64,000 nt of DNA from JAKOUY01 sp037045185 (GTDB lineage: Bacteria; Actinomycetota; Acidimicrobiia; Acidimicrobiales; Ilumatobacteraceae): positions 186,001 through 250,000 of the forward strand of contig JBAOHQ010000014.1 in the NCBI GenBank assembly GCA_037045185.1, given 5' to 3'. Below are positions 41,349 through 50,530 of this stretch, in pieces. The position numbers and the translations under genes were made by a program. Each line of letters begins with the position of its first letter. The stretch's first letter is position 1. Under the pieces are notes generated by a model, which had not been told where the DNA came from, searched no databases, and worked only from the letters and a program-made list of their open reading frames with translations.

Positions 41349-42008
41349 ATGCCTGCCGCCGGAGAGCATCACCCGGCCTTCGAGGAGTATTGCGAGGCCA
41401 TCTACGAACTGCAGGAGGACGACCTCGAGGTCATCCAGGCACGCATCGCCGACCGCCTGCAGATCAGCCGGCCGGCGGTCAGCGAGATGATCCGCCGGCT
41501 GGAGAGCGAACGACTGATCACCACCGACGGCGGCATCCGGCTGACCGATGGCGGCGTCGACCTGGCCCGCCAGGTCGTCCGCCGGCACCGCCTCGCCGAA
41601 CGGTTCCTGACCGACGTCCTCGGCCTGTCGTGGGCGCAGGCCCACCACGAGGCCGGCAAGTGGGAGCACGTGATGAGCCCGGAGGTGGAAACCGCGCTGG
41701 ACCGCGTGCTGGGCAGCCCGACGACCTGCCCGCACGGCAACCCGATCCCCGGCTCGACCTACCTCGCCCCCACGGTGGTCACGCTGTCCGAAGTGCCGGT
41801 CGGCCACCAGTTCACCGTGAGCCGCATTCCCGAGGCACTGGAGTTCGAGCCGGGCGTGCTCGAGTTCCTGGAGACATCCGGGCTGCTTCCCGGCCACTCC
41901 GGGGTCATCACCGCCTCGTCCCCCGACGGGACGCGCACGGTGGACGTGGAGGGCCGCCATGTGGGTGTCGGCCAGTTCGCCTGCGAGCGGATCCTGGTCA
42001 CCCTGTGA
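41349..42008 (+). CDS. DtxR/IdeR/MntR-family metal-dependent regulator
   Basis: 219 residues, all three domains. Winged HTH about 1-70 (EEYCEAIYELQEDD..IQARIADRLQISRPAVSEMIRRLESERLI), dimerisation/metal domain about 71-140 (HRLAERFLTDVLGLSWAQAHHEAGKWEHVMS, CPHGNPIPG), and an SH3-like FeoA domain about 145-219. Metal ligands of the family (His in RRHRLAERF, Glu/His in EAGKWEHVMS, Cys/His in TCPHGNPIPG) are present. Controls iron or manganese homeostasis genes. Coupled by GTGA to the lipoprotein gene. Confidence 0.88.
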   Translation: MPAAGEHHPAFEEYCEAIYELQEDDLEVIQARIADRLQISRPAVSEMIRRLESERLITTDGGIRLTDGGVDLARQVVRRHRLAERFLTDVLGLSWAQAHHEAGKWEHVMSPEVETALDRVLGSPTTCPHGNPIPGSTYLAPTVVTLSEVPVGHQFTVSRIPEALEFEPGVLEFLETSGLLPGHSGVITASSPDGTRTVDVEGRHVGVGQFACERILVTL

Positions 42009-42433
42009 GGCGAACCCTCGCCGGCGTCATCGTCGTCCTGGCTGGCGGGCTCACCGCCTGCGCCGGCACCACCTACGACCCGAACTCGGCGCGCCCCACC
42101 ACCCCCCCGTCGACCACGACCACGCTGCCGACCGGCTCGCCCGGCGAGCTGCTACGCCAGCTGGCCACGGCCACGCAGGGTCTGGAGGCGGTCATCCAGC
42201 GCCAGGGCGACGCCGCCGGGGCCATCGCCACCATCACGGCCCTGTGGGCCGCGGTCAGCGCTCACGTCGGCGCGGCCGACCCCGGCATGGCCTCCGGGTT
42301 CGACGGCGCCATCCGCCTGGCTCAGCGTGCCGCGGCCAGCAGGCAGCTTGGCTACGCCGTGCGCGCCGGCAAGAGCGTGACCGCGCTGGTCACGGCGTTC
42401 CTCGCGGCCCACCCGGCGCCGACGACGCCGTAG
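42005..42433 (+). CDS. Small predicted lipoprotein
   Basis: 142 residues, function unknown. Signal peptide with lipobox LTAC (VRRTLAGVIVVLAGGLTAC), then a Thr/Pro/Ser linker and an all-helical Ala-rich domain (LRQLATATQGLEAVIQRQGDAAG, ALWAAVSAHVGAAD). GTG overlaps the dtxR stop (GTGA), so a metal-linked role is suggested only by position. Needs Lgt/LspA, and could be a substrate of the Lnt-like enzyme encoded at 48592. Confidence 0.75.
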   Translation: MRRTLAGVIVVLAGGLTACAGTTYDPNSARPTTPPSTTTTLPTGSPGELLRQLATATQGLEAVIQRQGDAAGAIATITALWAAVSAHVGAADPGMASGFDGAIRLAQRAAASRQLGYAVRAGKSVTALVTAFLAAHPAPTTP

Positions 42434-42472
42434 CAACGCTCCACCGAGCCGCCGGGATGACGGCGCCCGCTG

Positions 42473-44623
42473 TCAGCCCACCATGGCTGGCGGCAGCGGG
42501 CGGCTGTGCACCACCGTGAGCCGCCGCGTGCTGCGGGTCAGCGCGACGTACAGCGCCCGCAGCCCCTGCTGCTCGTCGGCCACGATGCTGGCTGGCTCGA
42601 CCACGACGACACCGTCCAGCTCGAGCCCCTTGATGACGCTGACCGGCACGACCGTGATCCCCATGTCCAGACCGTTGCGGTTGGCCCGGCCGTGCTCGAT
42701 CCCGGCGTCGGCCAGGCTCTTGGACACCGCCTCGACCATCGGGTCCGGGCAGACGACGGCGATGTTGCCGTCGCCGATCTCGGAGGCCAGCTCCTGGGTA
42801 CGCCTGGCCACCTCGCCCAGCAACCCGGCCGCGTCGACCGTGACCACCACGGGCGAGGCGTCACCGTGGCGCACGCTGCGCGGGGCGCGCAGGCTGGGTG
42901 TCGCCGCAGCCATCACCCGGTTGGCCAGCTCCATGATCTGCGCCGGGATGCGGTAGCCGACGCTGAGCCCGATCACCCGCGGTTCTCTGGCGGACGGGAG
43001 GTGGGCCAGCACGTCGGCCCACTCGGCGGGCGCCAGGGCGCCGGTGGCCTGGGCGATGTCACCCACCACGGTCATCGAGCCGTTCAGCGAGCGCCGGGAC
43101 ACCATCCGCAGTTGCATCGGGGTCAGGTCCTGGACCTCGTCCACCACGATGTGGCCGAAGGTGCGGATCTCGTCGGCGTCGTCGGTGCGGCCCTTCACCG
43201 GCCGCGGCCCGAGGAAGCTGCGGGCCTCGTCGAGCAGGGCGACGTCGTGCTCGGAGAAGCGGACGTCACCGACATCGGCGCTGCGCGGGCGGTACAGCGA
43301 CAGGTATTCGTCCTCACTCAGGTGCCGCGACGCGGCCAGCTTCAGCAACGCCTTGGCGCCGAACAGGTCATGGAGCAGTTCGGCCGGGGAGAGCACCGGC
43401 CACATCCGCTCCAGGGCGCGCCTCACCACGGGCACGGCCCTGATCGCCTCACGGACCTCGCCGGCGGTCACCTGACCGTCACGCCAGCCGGCAGCCATCG
43501 ACGCCCACACCTCGCCCTCCACCCAGCGGCGGGCGGCGTTGTGCCGGCGGAACCGGCGTTGCGCGGCGCGCACGATGCGTTGGGTGTCGGCGGCCCGCAA
43601 CCGCAAGAAGCCGGTGCGGAACGGCACGACGAGGTCCTCGCGCAGCGGGCGCTCACGGTCGGTGACGGCCTGGTCGATGACCAGCGACATGCGCACGTCA
43701 CCTTTCACCCTGGCGGTCAGCGCGCCGTCGGGCGGGTCCTCGCCGTGGCGCATCCACTGAACGTCGGGGACCAGGTCGGCGAGCACCACCTGCTCGACAC
43801 CGGCCTCGCCGAGCGATGGCAGGACGCGCTCGATGTAGCGCAGGAACACCCGGTTCGGGCCGATCACCAGCACGCCCTGGTCCTCCAGCGGGAACCGGTA
43901 GGTGTACAGCAGGTACGCGGCGCGGTGCAGGGCCACCACGGTCTTGCCGGTGCCCGGACCACCCTGGACGACCAGCACCCCGGCCTGGGGCGAGCGGATG
44001 ATCTGGTCCTGCTCGGCCTGGATCGTGCCGACGATGTCGCCGAGTTGACCGGTGCGGCCGCGCTGCAGGGTGGACAGCAGCGTGCTGTAGCCGCGCAAGC
44101 CGGATGTGGAGACCCCGCCAACGGGTGTCCCGTCGAGGTCCTCGTTGTCGACGCCCAGATGACCCTCGCCGAACAGCTCGTCCTCGATGCCGAGCAGCGA
44201 GCGGCCGTGGACGGAGAAGTGGCGGCGCCTGGCCAGACCCATGGCGTCCTTGCCGGTGGCCCGGTAGAACGGCTCGGCGACCGGCGCCCGCCAGTCGATG
44301 ACCACCGGGTCGGCGTGCTCGTCGGCCACGGCCAGGCGGCCGATGTGGAAGGACTCCAGCTCGGCCTCGCCGTTCAGCGTGGGATCGAGCCGGTCGATGC
44401 GCCCGAAGACGAGGGCCGCGTCGCCGAGATCGAGCTTGGTGAGTCGATTGACCATTGCCTCGTCGAAGACGTCGCGCTCGTAGCGGGCCTGGAAGGTGCC
44501 GCCCAGCGTGCCCTCGTGGATGTCGTGCAGCTTCCAGGCGTCATCCCGGCTGCGATCCAGGCACCGGTAGGCGTGGTCGATGTAGGCCTGCTCGTCGGCC
44601 AGATCTGGGTGATGCGTGGTCAT
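42473..44623 (-). CDS. HelD-like UvrD/Rep-family helicase
   Basis: 716 residues. Charged helical N-terminus (DLADEQAYIDHAYRCLDRSRDD), then Walker A VVQGGPGTGKTVVALHRAAYLLYT near 220, a large insertion, Walker B HIVVDEVQDLTPMQLRMV, SLNGSMTVVGDIAQATG, and a C-terminal VVVVEPASIVADEQQGLRALYVALTRSTRRLTVVH. Order and length fit HelD, which binds RNA polymerase and clears stalled complexes (linked to rifampicin tolerance in actinobacteria), rather than UvrD/PcrA. ATG at 44623 preferred; a TTG at 44638 is possible. TAGGCT lies 14 nt upstream of the ATG. Divergent from hemE. Confidence 0.82.
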   Translation of the reverse strand: MTTHHPDLADEQAYIDHAYRCLDRSRDDAWKLHDIHEGTLGGTFQARYERDVFDEAMVNRLTKLDLGDAALVFGRIDRLDPTLNGEAELESFHIGRLAVADEHADPVVIDWRAPVAEPFYRATGKDAMGLARRRHFSVHGRSLLGIEDELFGEGHLGVDNEDLDGTPVGGVSTSGLRGYSTLLSTLQRGRTGQLGDIVGTIQAEQDQIIRSPQAGVLVVQGGPGTGKTVVALHRAAYLLYTYRFPLEDQGVLVIGPNRVFLRYIERVLPSLGEAGVEQVVLADLVPDVQWMRHGEDPPDGALTARVKGDVRMSLVIDQAVTDRERPLREDLVVPFRTGFLRLRAADTQRIVRAAQRRFRRHNAARRWVEGEVWASMAAGWRDGQVTAGEVREAIRAVPVVRRALERMWPVLSPAELLHDLFGAKALLKLAASRHLSEDEYLSLYRPRSADVGDVRFSEHDVALLDEARSFLGPRPVKGRTDDADEIRTFGHIVVDEVQDLTPMQLRMVSRRSLNGSMTVVGDIAQATGALAPAEWADVLAHLPSAREPRVIGLSVGYRIPAQIMELANRVMAAATPSLRAPRSVRHGDASPVVVTVDAAGLLGEVARRTQELASEIGDGNIAVVCPDPMVEAVSKSLADAGIEHGRANRNGLDMGITVVPVSVIKGLELDGVVVVEPASIVADEQQGLRALYVALTRSTRRLTVVHSRPLPPAMVG

Positions 44624-44669
44624 AAACGGGTCGTACAAGCCTACGAGCCCACCGTGGAAAACCCGCCGG

Positions 44670-44675
44670 TAGCGT
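44670..44675 (+). promoter_or_regulatory. -10 hexamer TAGCGT, hem operon
   Basis: TAGCGT, 10 nt before the hemE ATG, in the 62-bp region shared with the HelD-like gene. Confidence 0.45.
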
Positions 44676-44685
44676 TCTGCGCTGC

Positions 44686-45717
44686 ATGACCTCGATCCCC
44701 CTGCTCGACGCTGCGGCCGGCCGGCCCGCCGCCCACACCCCGGTGTGGTTCATGCGCCAGGCGGGCCGCAGCCTCCCCGAATACCGGGCGGTGCGCGGCA
44801 CGGGCAGCATCCTCGACGCCATCAAGCAGCCCACCCTGGCTGCCGAGATCACCCTCCAGCCGGTGCGCCGCTACGGGGTGGACGCCGCCGTGCTGTACAG
44901 CGACATCGTCGTGCCGGCCCACGCCGTCGGCTTCGGCATCGATGTCGCCCCGGGCACCGGGCCGGTGGCCGAGCACCCGCTGCGCACCGAGGCCGATCTG
45001 GCCCGGCTGCGCCCGCTGGCCGAGGACGACATCTCCTACGTGATCGACACCGTCGCCCTGCTGGTCGCCGAACTGCCGGTCTCGGTCCCGCTCCTGGCCT
45101 TCGCCGGCGCGCCGTTCACCGTGGCCAGCTACTTGATCGAGGGGCGGCCGAGCCGCACCTATGAACGCACCAAGGCGATGATGCACACCGCGCCGGGGTT
45201 GTGGCACCGGTTGATGGAGCGCCTGGCCACCTCGGCGGCCACGTTCATCGGCGCCCAACTGTCCGCCGGCGCCAGGGTCTTCCAGCTGTTCGACTCCTGG
45301 GCTGGGGCGCTGGGCAGGGCCGACTACGACGAGTTCGTCCTGCCGCACTCACGGGCGGTGTTCGCCGCGCTGGCAGCACGGTTCCCCGACGTTCCCGGCA
45401 TCCATTTCGGGATCGGCTGCGATCACCTGCTGGAGTCGATGTACGCCGCCGGGCCGCGCGTTCTCGGGCTGGACTGGCGGACACCGATCAGCGAGGCCCG
45501 CCGGCGGATGGGCCCCAACCTGGTCGTTCAAGGCAACCTCGACCCCGCCCTGGTGCTGGCCGGCCCAGCAGCCGCGGCCGGCGGGACGGCGGCCGTGCTC
45601 GCCGACAACGCCGGACACCCCGGGCACGTGTTCAATCTCGGCCACGGCGTCCAACCGAACACCGATCCGGGGATCCTCGCCGCGGTGGTCGAGCAGGTCC
45701 ACCAGGCCACGTCATGA
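44686..45717 (+). CDS. hemE: Uroporphyrinogen III decarboxylase
   Basis: 343 residues, full length. Decarboxylates uroporphyrinogen III to coproporphyrinogen III. Signature near the N-terminus TPVWFMRQAGRSLPEYRAVR (residues 18-37), YSDIVVPAHAVGFGIDVAPGTGP, GAPFTVASYLIEGRPSR, and GLDWRTPISEARRRMGPNLVVQGNLDPALVL; His in NLGHGVQPNTDP. First gene of a hemE-hemH-hemY-sortase-lnt chain; its stop overlaps hemH as ATGA. Confidence 0.93.
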   Translation: MTSIPLLDAAAGRPAAHTPVWFMRQAGRSLPEYRAVRGTGSILDAIKQPTLAAEITLQPVRRYGVDAAVLYSDIVVPAHAVGFGIDVAPGTGPVAEHPLRTEADLARLRPLAEDDISYVIDTVALLVAELPVSVPLLAFAGAPFTVASYLIEGRPSRTYERTKAMMHTAPGLWHRLMERLATSAATFIGAQLSAGARVFQLFDSWAGALGRADYDEFVLPHSRAVFAALAARFPDVPGIHFGIGCDHLLESMYAAGPRVLGLDWRTPISEARRRMGPNLVVQGNLDPALVLAGPAAAAGGTAAVLADNAGHPGHVFNLGHGVQPNTDPGILAAVVEQVHQATS

Positions 45718-46650
45718 CCGGGCCAGGTCGCAGCGCGGTCGTCCTGATGGCCTACGGCACCCCGGCCCACCGCGACGACGTCGCCGCCTACTACACCGAC
45801 ATCCGCCGCGGTCGGCCGCCAACCGACGACCAGCTCGCCGACCTGCTGCGGCGCTACGAGGCCATCGGCGGGCTGTCCCCGCTGACCCAGCGCACCGAGG
45901 CCCAGCGCGCCGCCCTGCAGGCTGGCCTCGGTCCCGACGTCCCGGTCGTGCTCGGCTACAAGCACGTCACACCCTCCATCGAGGACGCCGTGGCGTCGGC
46001 CGTGGCCGCCGGGGCCGAGCACCTCGTCGGCGTGGTCCTGGCCCCGCACTACTCCAGCGCGTCCGTCGGCGGATACCTGGCCAGGATGACTGCTGCCGCC
46101 CCGGCCGGGGTGAGCACCTGCGCCGTGCGCTCGTGGGCCATCGCGCCGGCCTTCGTCCGGTTCTGTGCCGCCGAGGTGCGGCGCGGCCTCGATGCACTCC
46201 CGGCCGGTTCGCGCCTGGTCGTCACCGCCCACTCGCTCCCGCAGCGGGTGATCGACGGGGGTGACCCCTACGTCGACGAGCTCACGGCCACCGCCACTGG
46301 CCGTGGCCTCCGCCGCCGGGCTGCCGTCCGACCGCTGGCAGATCGGCTGGCAGTCGGCCGGGCGGACCCCCGAGCCATGGCTCGGCCCGGACATCCTCGA
46401 CATCATCGACACCCTGGCCGGCCAGGGGGCGCCCGGCGTCCTGGTCGCTGCGGTCGGGTTCGTCGCCGACCACCTCGAGGTCCTCTACGACCTCGACATC
46501 GACGCCGCGGCCGCAGCGCAGCGATGCGGAATCCGCTTCGCCCGCACGGCTTGCGTCAACGACGACGCCGGGGTGATGGGCGCGCTGGCCGGCCTCGTCC
46601 GGTCGGCCATCGACGAGTCCATCCCGCACGACACACCGGCGCGGTCATGA
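45714..46650 (+). CDS. hemH: Ferrochelatase (coproporphyrin type expected), one frame break
   Basis: About 312 residues. Inserts Fe(II) into the porphyrin; actinobacteria usually act on coproporphyrin III (CpfC). N-terminal VVLMAYGTPAHRDDVAAYYTDIRRGRPP, YEAIGGLSPLTQRTEAQRAAL, GYKHVTPSIEDAV, APHYSSASVGGYL and the family LVVTAHSLPQRVIDGGDPYVDEL with its His are clear. The frame changes near nt 46297 (ELTATA/LAVASAAGLP) and resumes with WQIGWQSAGRTPEPWLGPDI and GFVADHLEVLYDLDIDA, which carries the active-site Glu. Four-base overlaps on both sides. Confidence 0.88.
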
Positions 46651-48002
46651 CCGAACGGCATGTCGTGGTCGTCGGCGGCGGGATCGCCGGGCTCGCCGCG
46701 GCACATGCCCTGACCGCGGGCGAGGCGCAGCCGCGCGTCACCGTGTTCGAGGCCGACGACCGCCTCGGCGGCAAGCTGCGCACGGCGCCCTTCGCCGGGA
46801 TCGACGCAGTGGACGAGGGGCCCGACGCGTTCCTCGCCCGCCTGCCGTGGGGAACGGCCCTGGCCCGCGCCGTCGGTCTCGGCGAGCAGCTCACCTCGCC
46901 GGAATCGGGGTCTGCATGGGTGTGGTGGGACCGGATGCACGACATCCCCGGCGGCCTGCTGCTCGGGCTGCCCACCGGCGTACGAGCGATGGCCGCCACC
47001 CGGCTGCTCGGCTGGTCCGGCAAGGCCCGGGCCGCCCTCGAACCCTTCCTGCCACGGACCTCCACCGACCACGACACGCTGGGACGATGGGTCCGGGACC
47101 GGTTCGGCGCGCAGGTCCACGAACGGCTGGTGGATCCGCTGGTCGGCAGCATCTACGCCGCCGACACCGACCACTTCAGCCTGGCCGCCGTTCCCCAGCT
47201 TGCCGAGCTGGCCGGCGCGTCGCGCAGCGTCCTGGTGGGCGCCCGGCGCCGCCCGGCCCCGCCGCCGGGCCCGGTGTTCTACGCGCCACGCCGGGGCATG
47301 GCGGACCTGGCCGCGGCCACGGCGGCCGCCGTCACGGCAGCCGGCGGCGACCTGCGGCTGAACACTCCCGTCACGGAGCTGGCCGCCGACGGTGGGCGTT
47401 GGCGGGTCAACGGCGTGCGTGCCGATGCGGTCATCCTGGCCTGCCCGGCCCCGGCCACCGCCGCCCTGCTGGCCGGCGTGGACCGGGCCTCGTCCGCCGC
47501 CCTCGGCTCGCTGCCCGGCGCCGACGTGGCCCTGGTGACCCTCGCCGTCGCGGCCGCCGACCTTCCGGCCACCTGCGCCGGGCGCAGCGGGTACCTGGTC
47601 CCCAAGCCCAAGCAGCGGCTGGTCACCGCGGTGTCGTTCGGATCGAACAAGTGGGCCCACTGGAACGATGGGCGCCTGGCACTCCTGCGGGTCTCGCTCG
47701 GGCGCGACGGCCTCGGGGTGCTCCACCTGTCCGACGAGGCGCTGATCACCACCTGCCTGGAGGAGTTGGGCCGCCACCTCGGGATGGACCTGCAACCGGT
47801 GGCCACCCGGGTATCGCGGTGGCCGCGGGCCTTCCCCCAGTACCGCCCGCACCACGCAACCACCGTGGCCGCCATCGCCGCGGGTCTGCCGGGCGGTGTG
47901 CATCTCGCCGGCGCCAGCTACCACGGCATCGGCGTGCCGGCATGCGTCCGGTCCGGCCAGCAGGCCGCGCTCGCCGCCACCGGGCGTGCCACGCCGACGT
48001 GA
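46647..48002 (+). CDS. hemY: Protoporphyrinogen/coproporphyrinogen oxidase (HemY type)
   Basis: 451 residues, FAD-dependent. Rossmann motif VVVVGGGIAGLAAAHALT at the N-terminus followed by VFEADDRLGGKLRT; conserved PLVGSIYAADTDHFSLAAVPQL in the substrate domain; C-terminal LAGASYHGIGVPACVRSGQQAA. In the coproporphyrin-dependent pathway of actinobacteria this enzyme (CgoX) makes coproporphyrin III before iron insertion, consistent with adjacency to hemH. HemQ/ChdC is not in the window. ATGA overlap with hemH; a 23-bp gap follows to the sortase. Confidence 0.9.
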   Translation: MTERHVVVVGGGIAGLAAAHALTAGEAQPRVTVFEADDRLGGKLRTAPFAGIDAVDEGPDAFLARLPWGTALARAVGLGEQLTSPESGSAWVWWDRMHDIPGGLLLGLPTGVRAMAATRLLGWSGKARAALEPFLPRTSTDHDTLGRWVRDRFGAQVHERLVDPLVGSIYAADTDHFSLAAVPQLAELAGASRSVLVGARRRPAPPPGPVFYAPRRGMADLAAATAAAVTAAGGDLRLNTPVTELAADGGRWRVNGVRADAVILACPAPATAALLAGVDRASSAALGSLPGADVALVTLAVAAADLPATCAGRSGYLVPKPKQRLVTAVSFGSNKWAHWNDGRLALLRVSLGRDGLGVLHLSDEALITTCLEELGRHLGMDLQPVATRVSRWPRAFPQYRPHHATTVAAIAAGLPGGVHLAGASYHGIGVPACVRSGQQAALAATGRATPT

Positions 48003-48025
48003 CCGGCACTTGGCACACTGTGCGG

Positions 48026-48595
48026 ATGCGCCGGTTGCTGGGTCCCGCTCTGTGCACCGCACTGCTGACGATCCCGGCCGGGCGGGTCACGGCCACCACG
48101 CCGACCACCGAGGGCGACAACCCGCCGACCGACGCGGCCCCGATCACGTCGTTCGACCCCCTGCCCGTCCTGCTCCCGTTCCCCGGGGCCGGCGCGGTCG
48201 AGCCGCGGGTCATGCTCGGCAGCATCGAGATCCCGCGGCTGGACATCGCCAAGCCGCTGATGGAGGGCGTTGCCCTCACGACCTTGGACATCGGCCCCGG
48301 GCATGCCCCCGGCAGTGCCGTGCCCGGCCAGCTCGGCAACGTCGTGGTCGGCGGCCACCGCACCAGTCGCGACCACCCGTTCGCCGATCTCGACCAGCTC
48401 GTTCCCGGCGACGAGGTCATCTTCCGCATCGACCAGCAGCGGTTCACGTACCTCGTCGAGTCGACCGAGGTCATCTCCCCGGCGCAGTTGCGCGTCGTCC
48501 GCCAGGACCGCCTGTACACGGCCACCTTGTTCGCCTGTCATCCGAAGGGGTCGACGCGCCAGCGGATCATCGTCCATCTGCGCTTCGCCCCGTGA
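48026..48595 (+). CDS. Third sortase, short form without C-terminal helices
   Basis: 189 residues. Signal-like N-terminus (MRRLLGPALCTALLTIPAGRVTA), short linker, then a compact sortase domain: LGSIEIPRLDIAKPLMEGV, PGHAPGSAVPGQLGNVVVGGHRTSRDHPFADL with His111, LVPGDEVIFR, and TATLFACHPKGSTRQRIIVHLRF with Cys171 and Arg. Closest in plan to class D/E sortases. ATG 48026 is preferred; GTG 48020 is possible. It sits between hemY and lnt and overlaps lnt by GTGA, an unusual setting. Confidence 0.85.
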   Translation: MRRLLGPALCTALLTIPAGRVTATTPTTEGDNPPTDAAPITSFDPLPVLLPFPGAGAVEPRVMLGSIEIPRLDIAKPLMEGVALTTLDIGPGHAPGSAVPGQLGNVVVGGHRTSRDHPFADLDQLVPGDEVIFRIDQQRFTYLVESTEVISPAQLRVVRQDRLYTATLFACHPKGSTRQRIIVHLRFAP

Positions 48596-50090
48596 GCCGC
48601 GTTCCACCCTGGCTACGCGCCGCGGCAGCCGGCGCCCTGGTGGGACTGTCACTCCCACCGTGGGGCTGGTGGCCCCTGGCCCTCGTCGGCATCGGCTGGT
48701 TCCACCACGTGTCGTCTGCGTTGGCCACACGGCGGCGGGCCGGCGTCGGGTTCTGCTTCGCCGCCGGCTGGCTGCTGGTGGGCATGGCCTGGATGTGGTT
48801 CCTGTCGGCGCCCGGGTACCTCGCCGCCAGCCTGCTGTTCGCCGGGTTCCACGGCCTTGCCGCGGCGGCCGTCCCCCTGGGCAGGTGGTCGGGGATCACC
48901 CGCCCGGCGGCGCACACCGTGGCCGAGGCGATCCGCTTCTCGTTCCCGTTCGGCGGGGTCCCGCTGGCCTCCCTGGCGATCAGCGCGGCCGGGGGACCGC
49001 TGATCTGGATCGCCCGAACCGGCGGCGCCGTGCTGCTCACCTGGGCGGTGCTGCAGCTCGGCTGCGCACTGGGCGAGGCGGTCGCCTGGCTCGCGGCTCG
49101 CCGCCGCGCCGGCGACGGTGATTGGCGGATCGCCCTCGGCGCCGCCACCGCGGTGATCGCCGTGTGGCTCGTCTCGCTCGCCGCCCCCGACGGGCGCGGC
49201 CCCGGCCAGGGGGCGCTGCGCCTCGCGGTCGTCCAGGGTGGCGGGCCGCAGGGCACCCGGGCGATCCATACCGACGCACACCTCGTGCTCGAACGCCATC
49301 TGGCCGGCACCCGGACCATCGTCGCCGGCACGGTCGACGCCGTGCTGTGGCCCGAGAACGTCATCGACGTCGCCACCTTTGCCGGAAGCCCGGAGCTGGC
49401 CGAGGTGGTGACCGAGGCCCGCCGGTTGAACGTGCCGATGATCGTCAGCATCACCGAGGACACCGACGACGACCGTTTCCTCAACGCCCAAGTGGTGGTC
49501 ACGCCTGCCGGCGAGGTGGTGAGCCGGTACGACAAGGTCCGCCGGGTCCCCTTCGGCGAGTTCATGCCACTGCGCAGCGTGCTGCGAGCCGTCGGCGCGC
49601 GCCCACTGATCTGGTCCCTCGTGACGCCCGGGCGGGCACCGGGCCAGCCGTGCTGACACTGCCCGACGGCACCCGCCTGGGCGTGGCGATCTCGTGGGAG
49701 ATCTTCTTCGGTGACCGGGCCGACGACGGCGTCGATCACGGTGGCGAGGTCATCCTCAACCCGACCAACGGCTCCAGCTACACCTGGACCATCCTGCAGA
49801 CCCAGCAGGTCGCCTCGTCCCGGCTGCGCGCCGTGGAGCAGGGCCGCTGGGTGGTGCAGGCCGCGCCCACCGGGTTCAGCGCGTTCATCGACCCGGCAGG
49901 CGACGTGTTCCAGCGCACGTCGGTCAGTGAGGCCCGGGTCATCACCCGGACCGTCGAGCGGTACGCCGGGCGCACGTGGTACTCCCGCCTGGGCGATCTT
50001 CCCGTCGCCGGGGCCGCCGCGGCGCTGACACTCCTAGCCGCGGCGTGGCCGCGGCTGCGGCGGCTCAGGGCAGCTCGACCAGCACCGTGA
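48592..50090 (+). CDS. lnt: Apolipoprotein N-acyltransferase-like protein, Ser at the nucleophile position, one frame break
   Basis: About 499 residues. N-terminal membrane helices (LSLPPWGWWPLALVGIGWF, GMAWMWFLSAPGYLAASLLFAGFH) followed by a nitrilase-fold domain. Catalytic Glu is E255 (LWPENVIDV) and Lys K315 (RYDKVRRVPFGEFMPLR). The frame changes near nt 49635; downstream is GVAISWEIFFGD, where Lnt has Cys (ICYE or ICWE). Codon 49692-49694 is TCG, Ser, so the acyl-enzyme nucleophile is not Cys in this sequence. The fold is otherwise complete (NPTNGSSYTWTILQTQQVASSRLRAVEQGRW). Acts on lipoproteins in the membrane if active. Confidence 0.82.
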
Positions 50091-50505
50091 CCGGTCCGTC
50101 GTTGACCAGCTCCACCTGCATCTCGGCGCGGAACCGCCCGGTGGAGACGCTGCCGCCGAGGTCACGCAACCGTTGCACCACCGCCTCGATCAGTGGCTCG
50201 GCGTGCTCCGGGCGAGCCGCGGCGATCCAGCTGGGGCGGCGGCCGCCGCTGGTGTCGCCGTACAGCGTGAACTGACTCACCACCAGCACCTCGCCGGACG
50301 TGTCGGCGACGCTGCGGTTCATCACCCCGGCCTCGTCGTCCATCACCCGCAGGCGCCACACCTTGTCGGCCAGCTTGCGGGCCAGCACCACGTCGTCGCC
50401 GTGGGTCACGCCCACCAGCACGCACAGCCCCGCGCCGATGCGCCCGACGGTCTCACCGCCCACCGTCACCTGGGCTCGCTGGACCCGTTGGACCACGGCA
50501 CGCAC
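50065..50505 (-). CDS. dtd: D-aminoacyl-tRNA deacylase
   Basis: 146 residues, full length. Removes D-amino acids (and Gly) mischarged on tRNA. Start VRAVVQRVQRAQVTV, cross-subunit motif SQFTLYGDTSGGRRPSW and the GPVT motif in VNDGPVTVLVELP at the C-terminus, both required for chirality-based proofreading. GTG start with TACCGT 7 nt upstream. Its 3' end overlaps the lnt 3' end by 26 bp; its promoter is shared with the epimerase gene. Confidence 0.92.
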   Translation of the reverse strand: MRAVVQRVQRAQVTVGGETVGRIGAGLCVLVGVTHGDDVVLARKLADKVWRLRVMDDEAGVMNRSVADTSGEVLVVSQFTLYGDTSGGRRPSWIAAARPEHAEPLIEAVVQRLRDLGGSVSTGRFRAEMQVELVNDGPVTVLVELP

Positions 50506-50512
50506 CGGGCCA

Positions 50513-50522
50513 ACGGTACAGT
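50513..50522. promoter_or_regulatory. Bidirectional promoter with a shared TA step
   Basis: In the 25-bp gap between dtd and the epimerase gene, ACGGTACAGT holds TACAGT on the plus strand (50517-50522, 8 nt before the ATG) and TACCGT on the minus strand (50513-50518, 7 nt before the GTG). Both -10 elements use T50517-A50518. Confidence 0.55.
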
Positions 50523-50530
50523 GCCGCCCG

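Noticed and set aside
42434..42472. Terminator between the lipoprotein and HelD genes
   Set aside because: Only a weak GCCG/CGGC stem with mismatches and no T-run; not enough to annotate.
42506..44689. A 727-codon open frame antisense to the HelD-like gene
   Set aside because: Composition is that of a high-GC shadow frame (His/Arg/Gly/Val-rich) without motifs, while the minus strand has clear helicase motifs.
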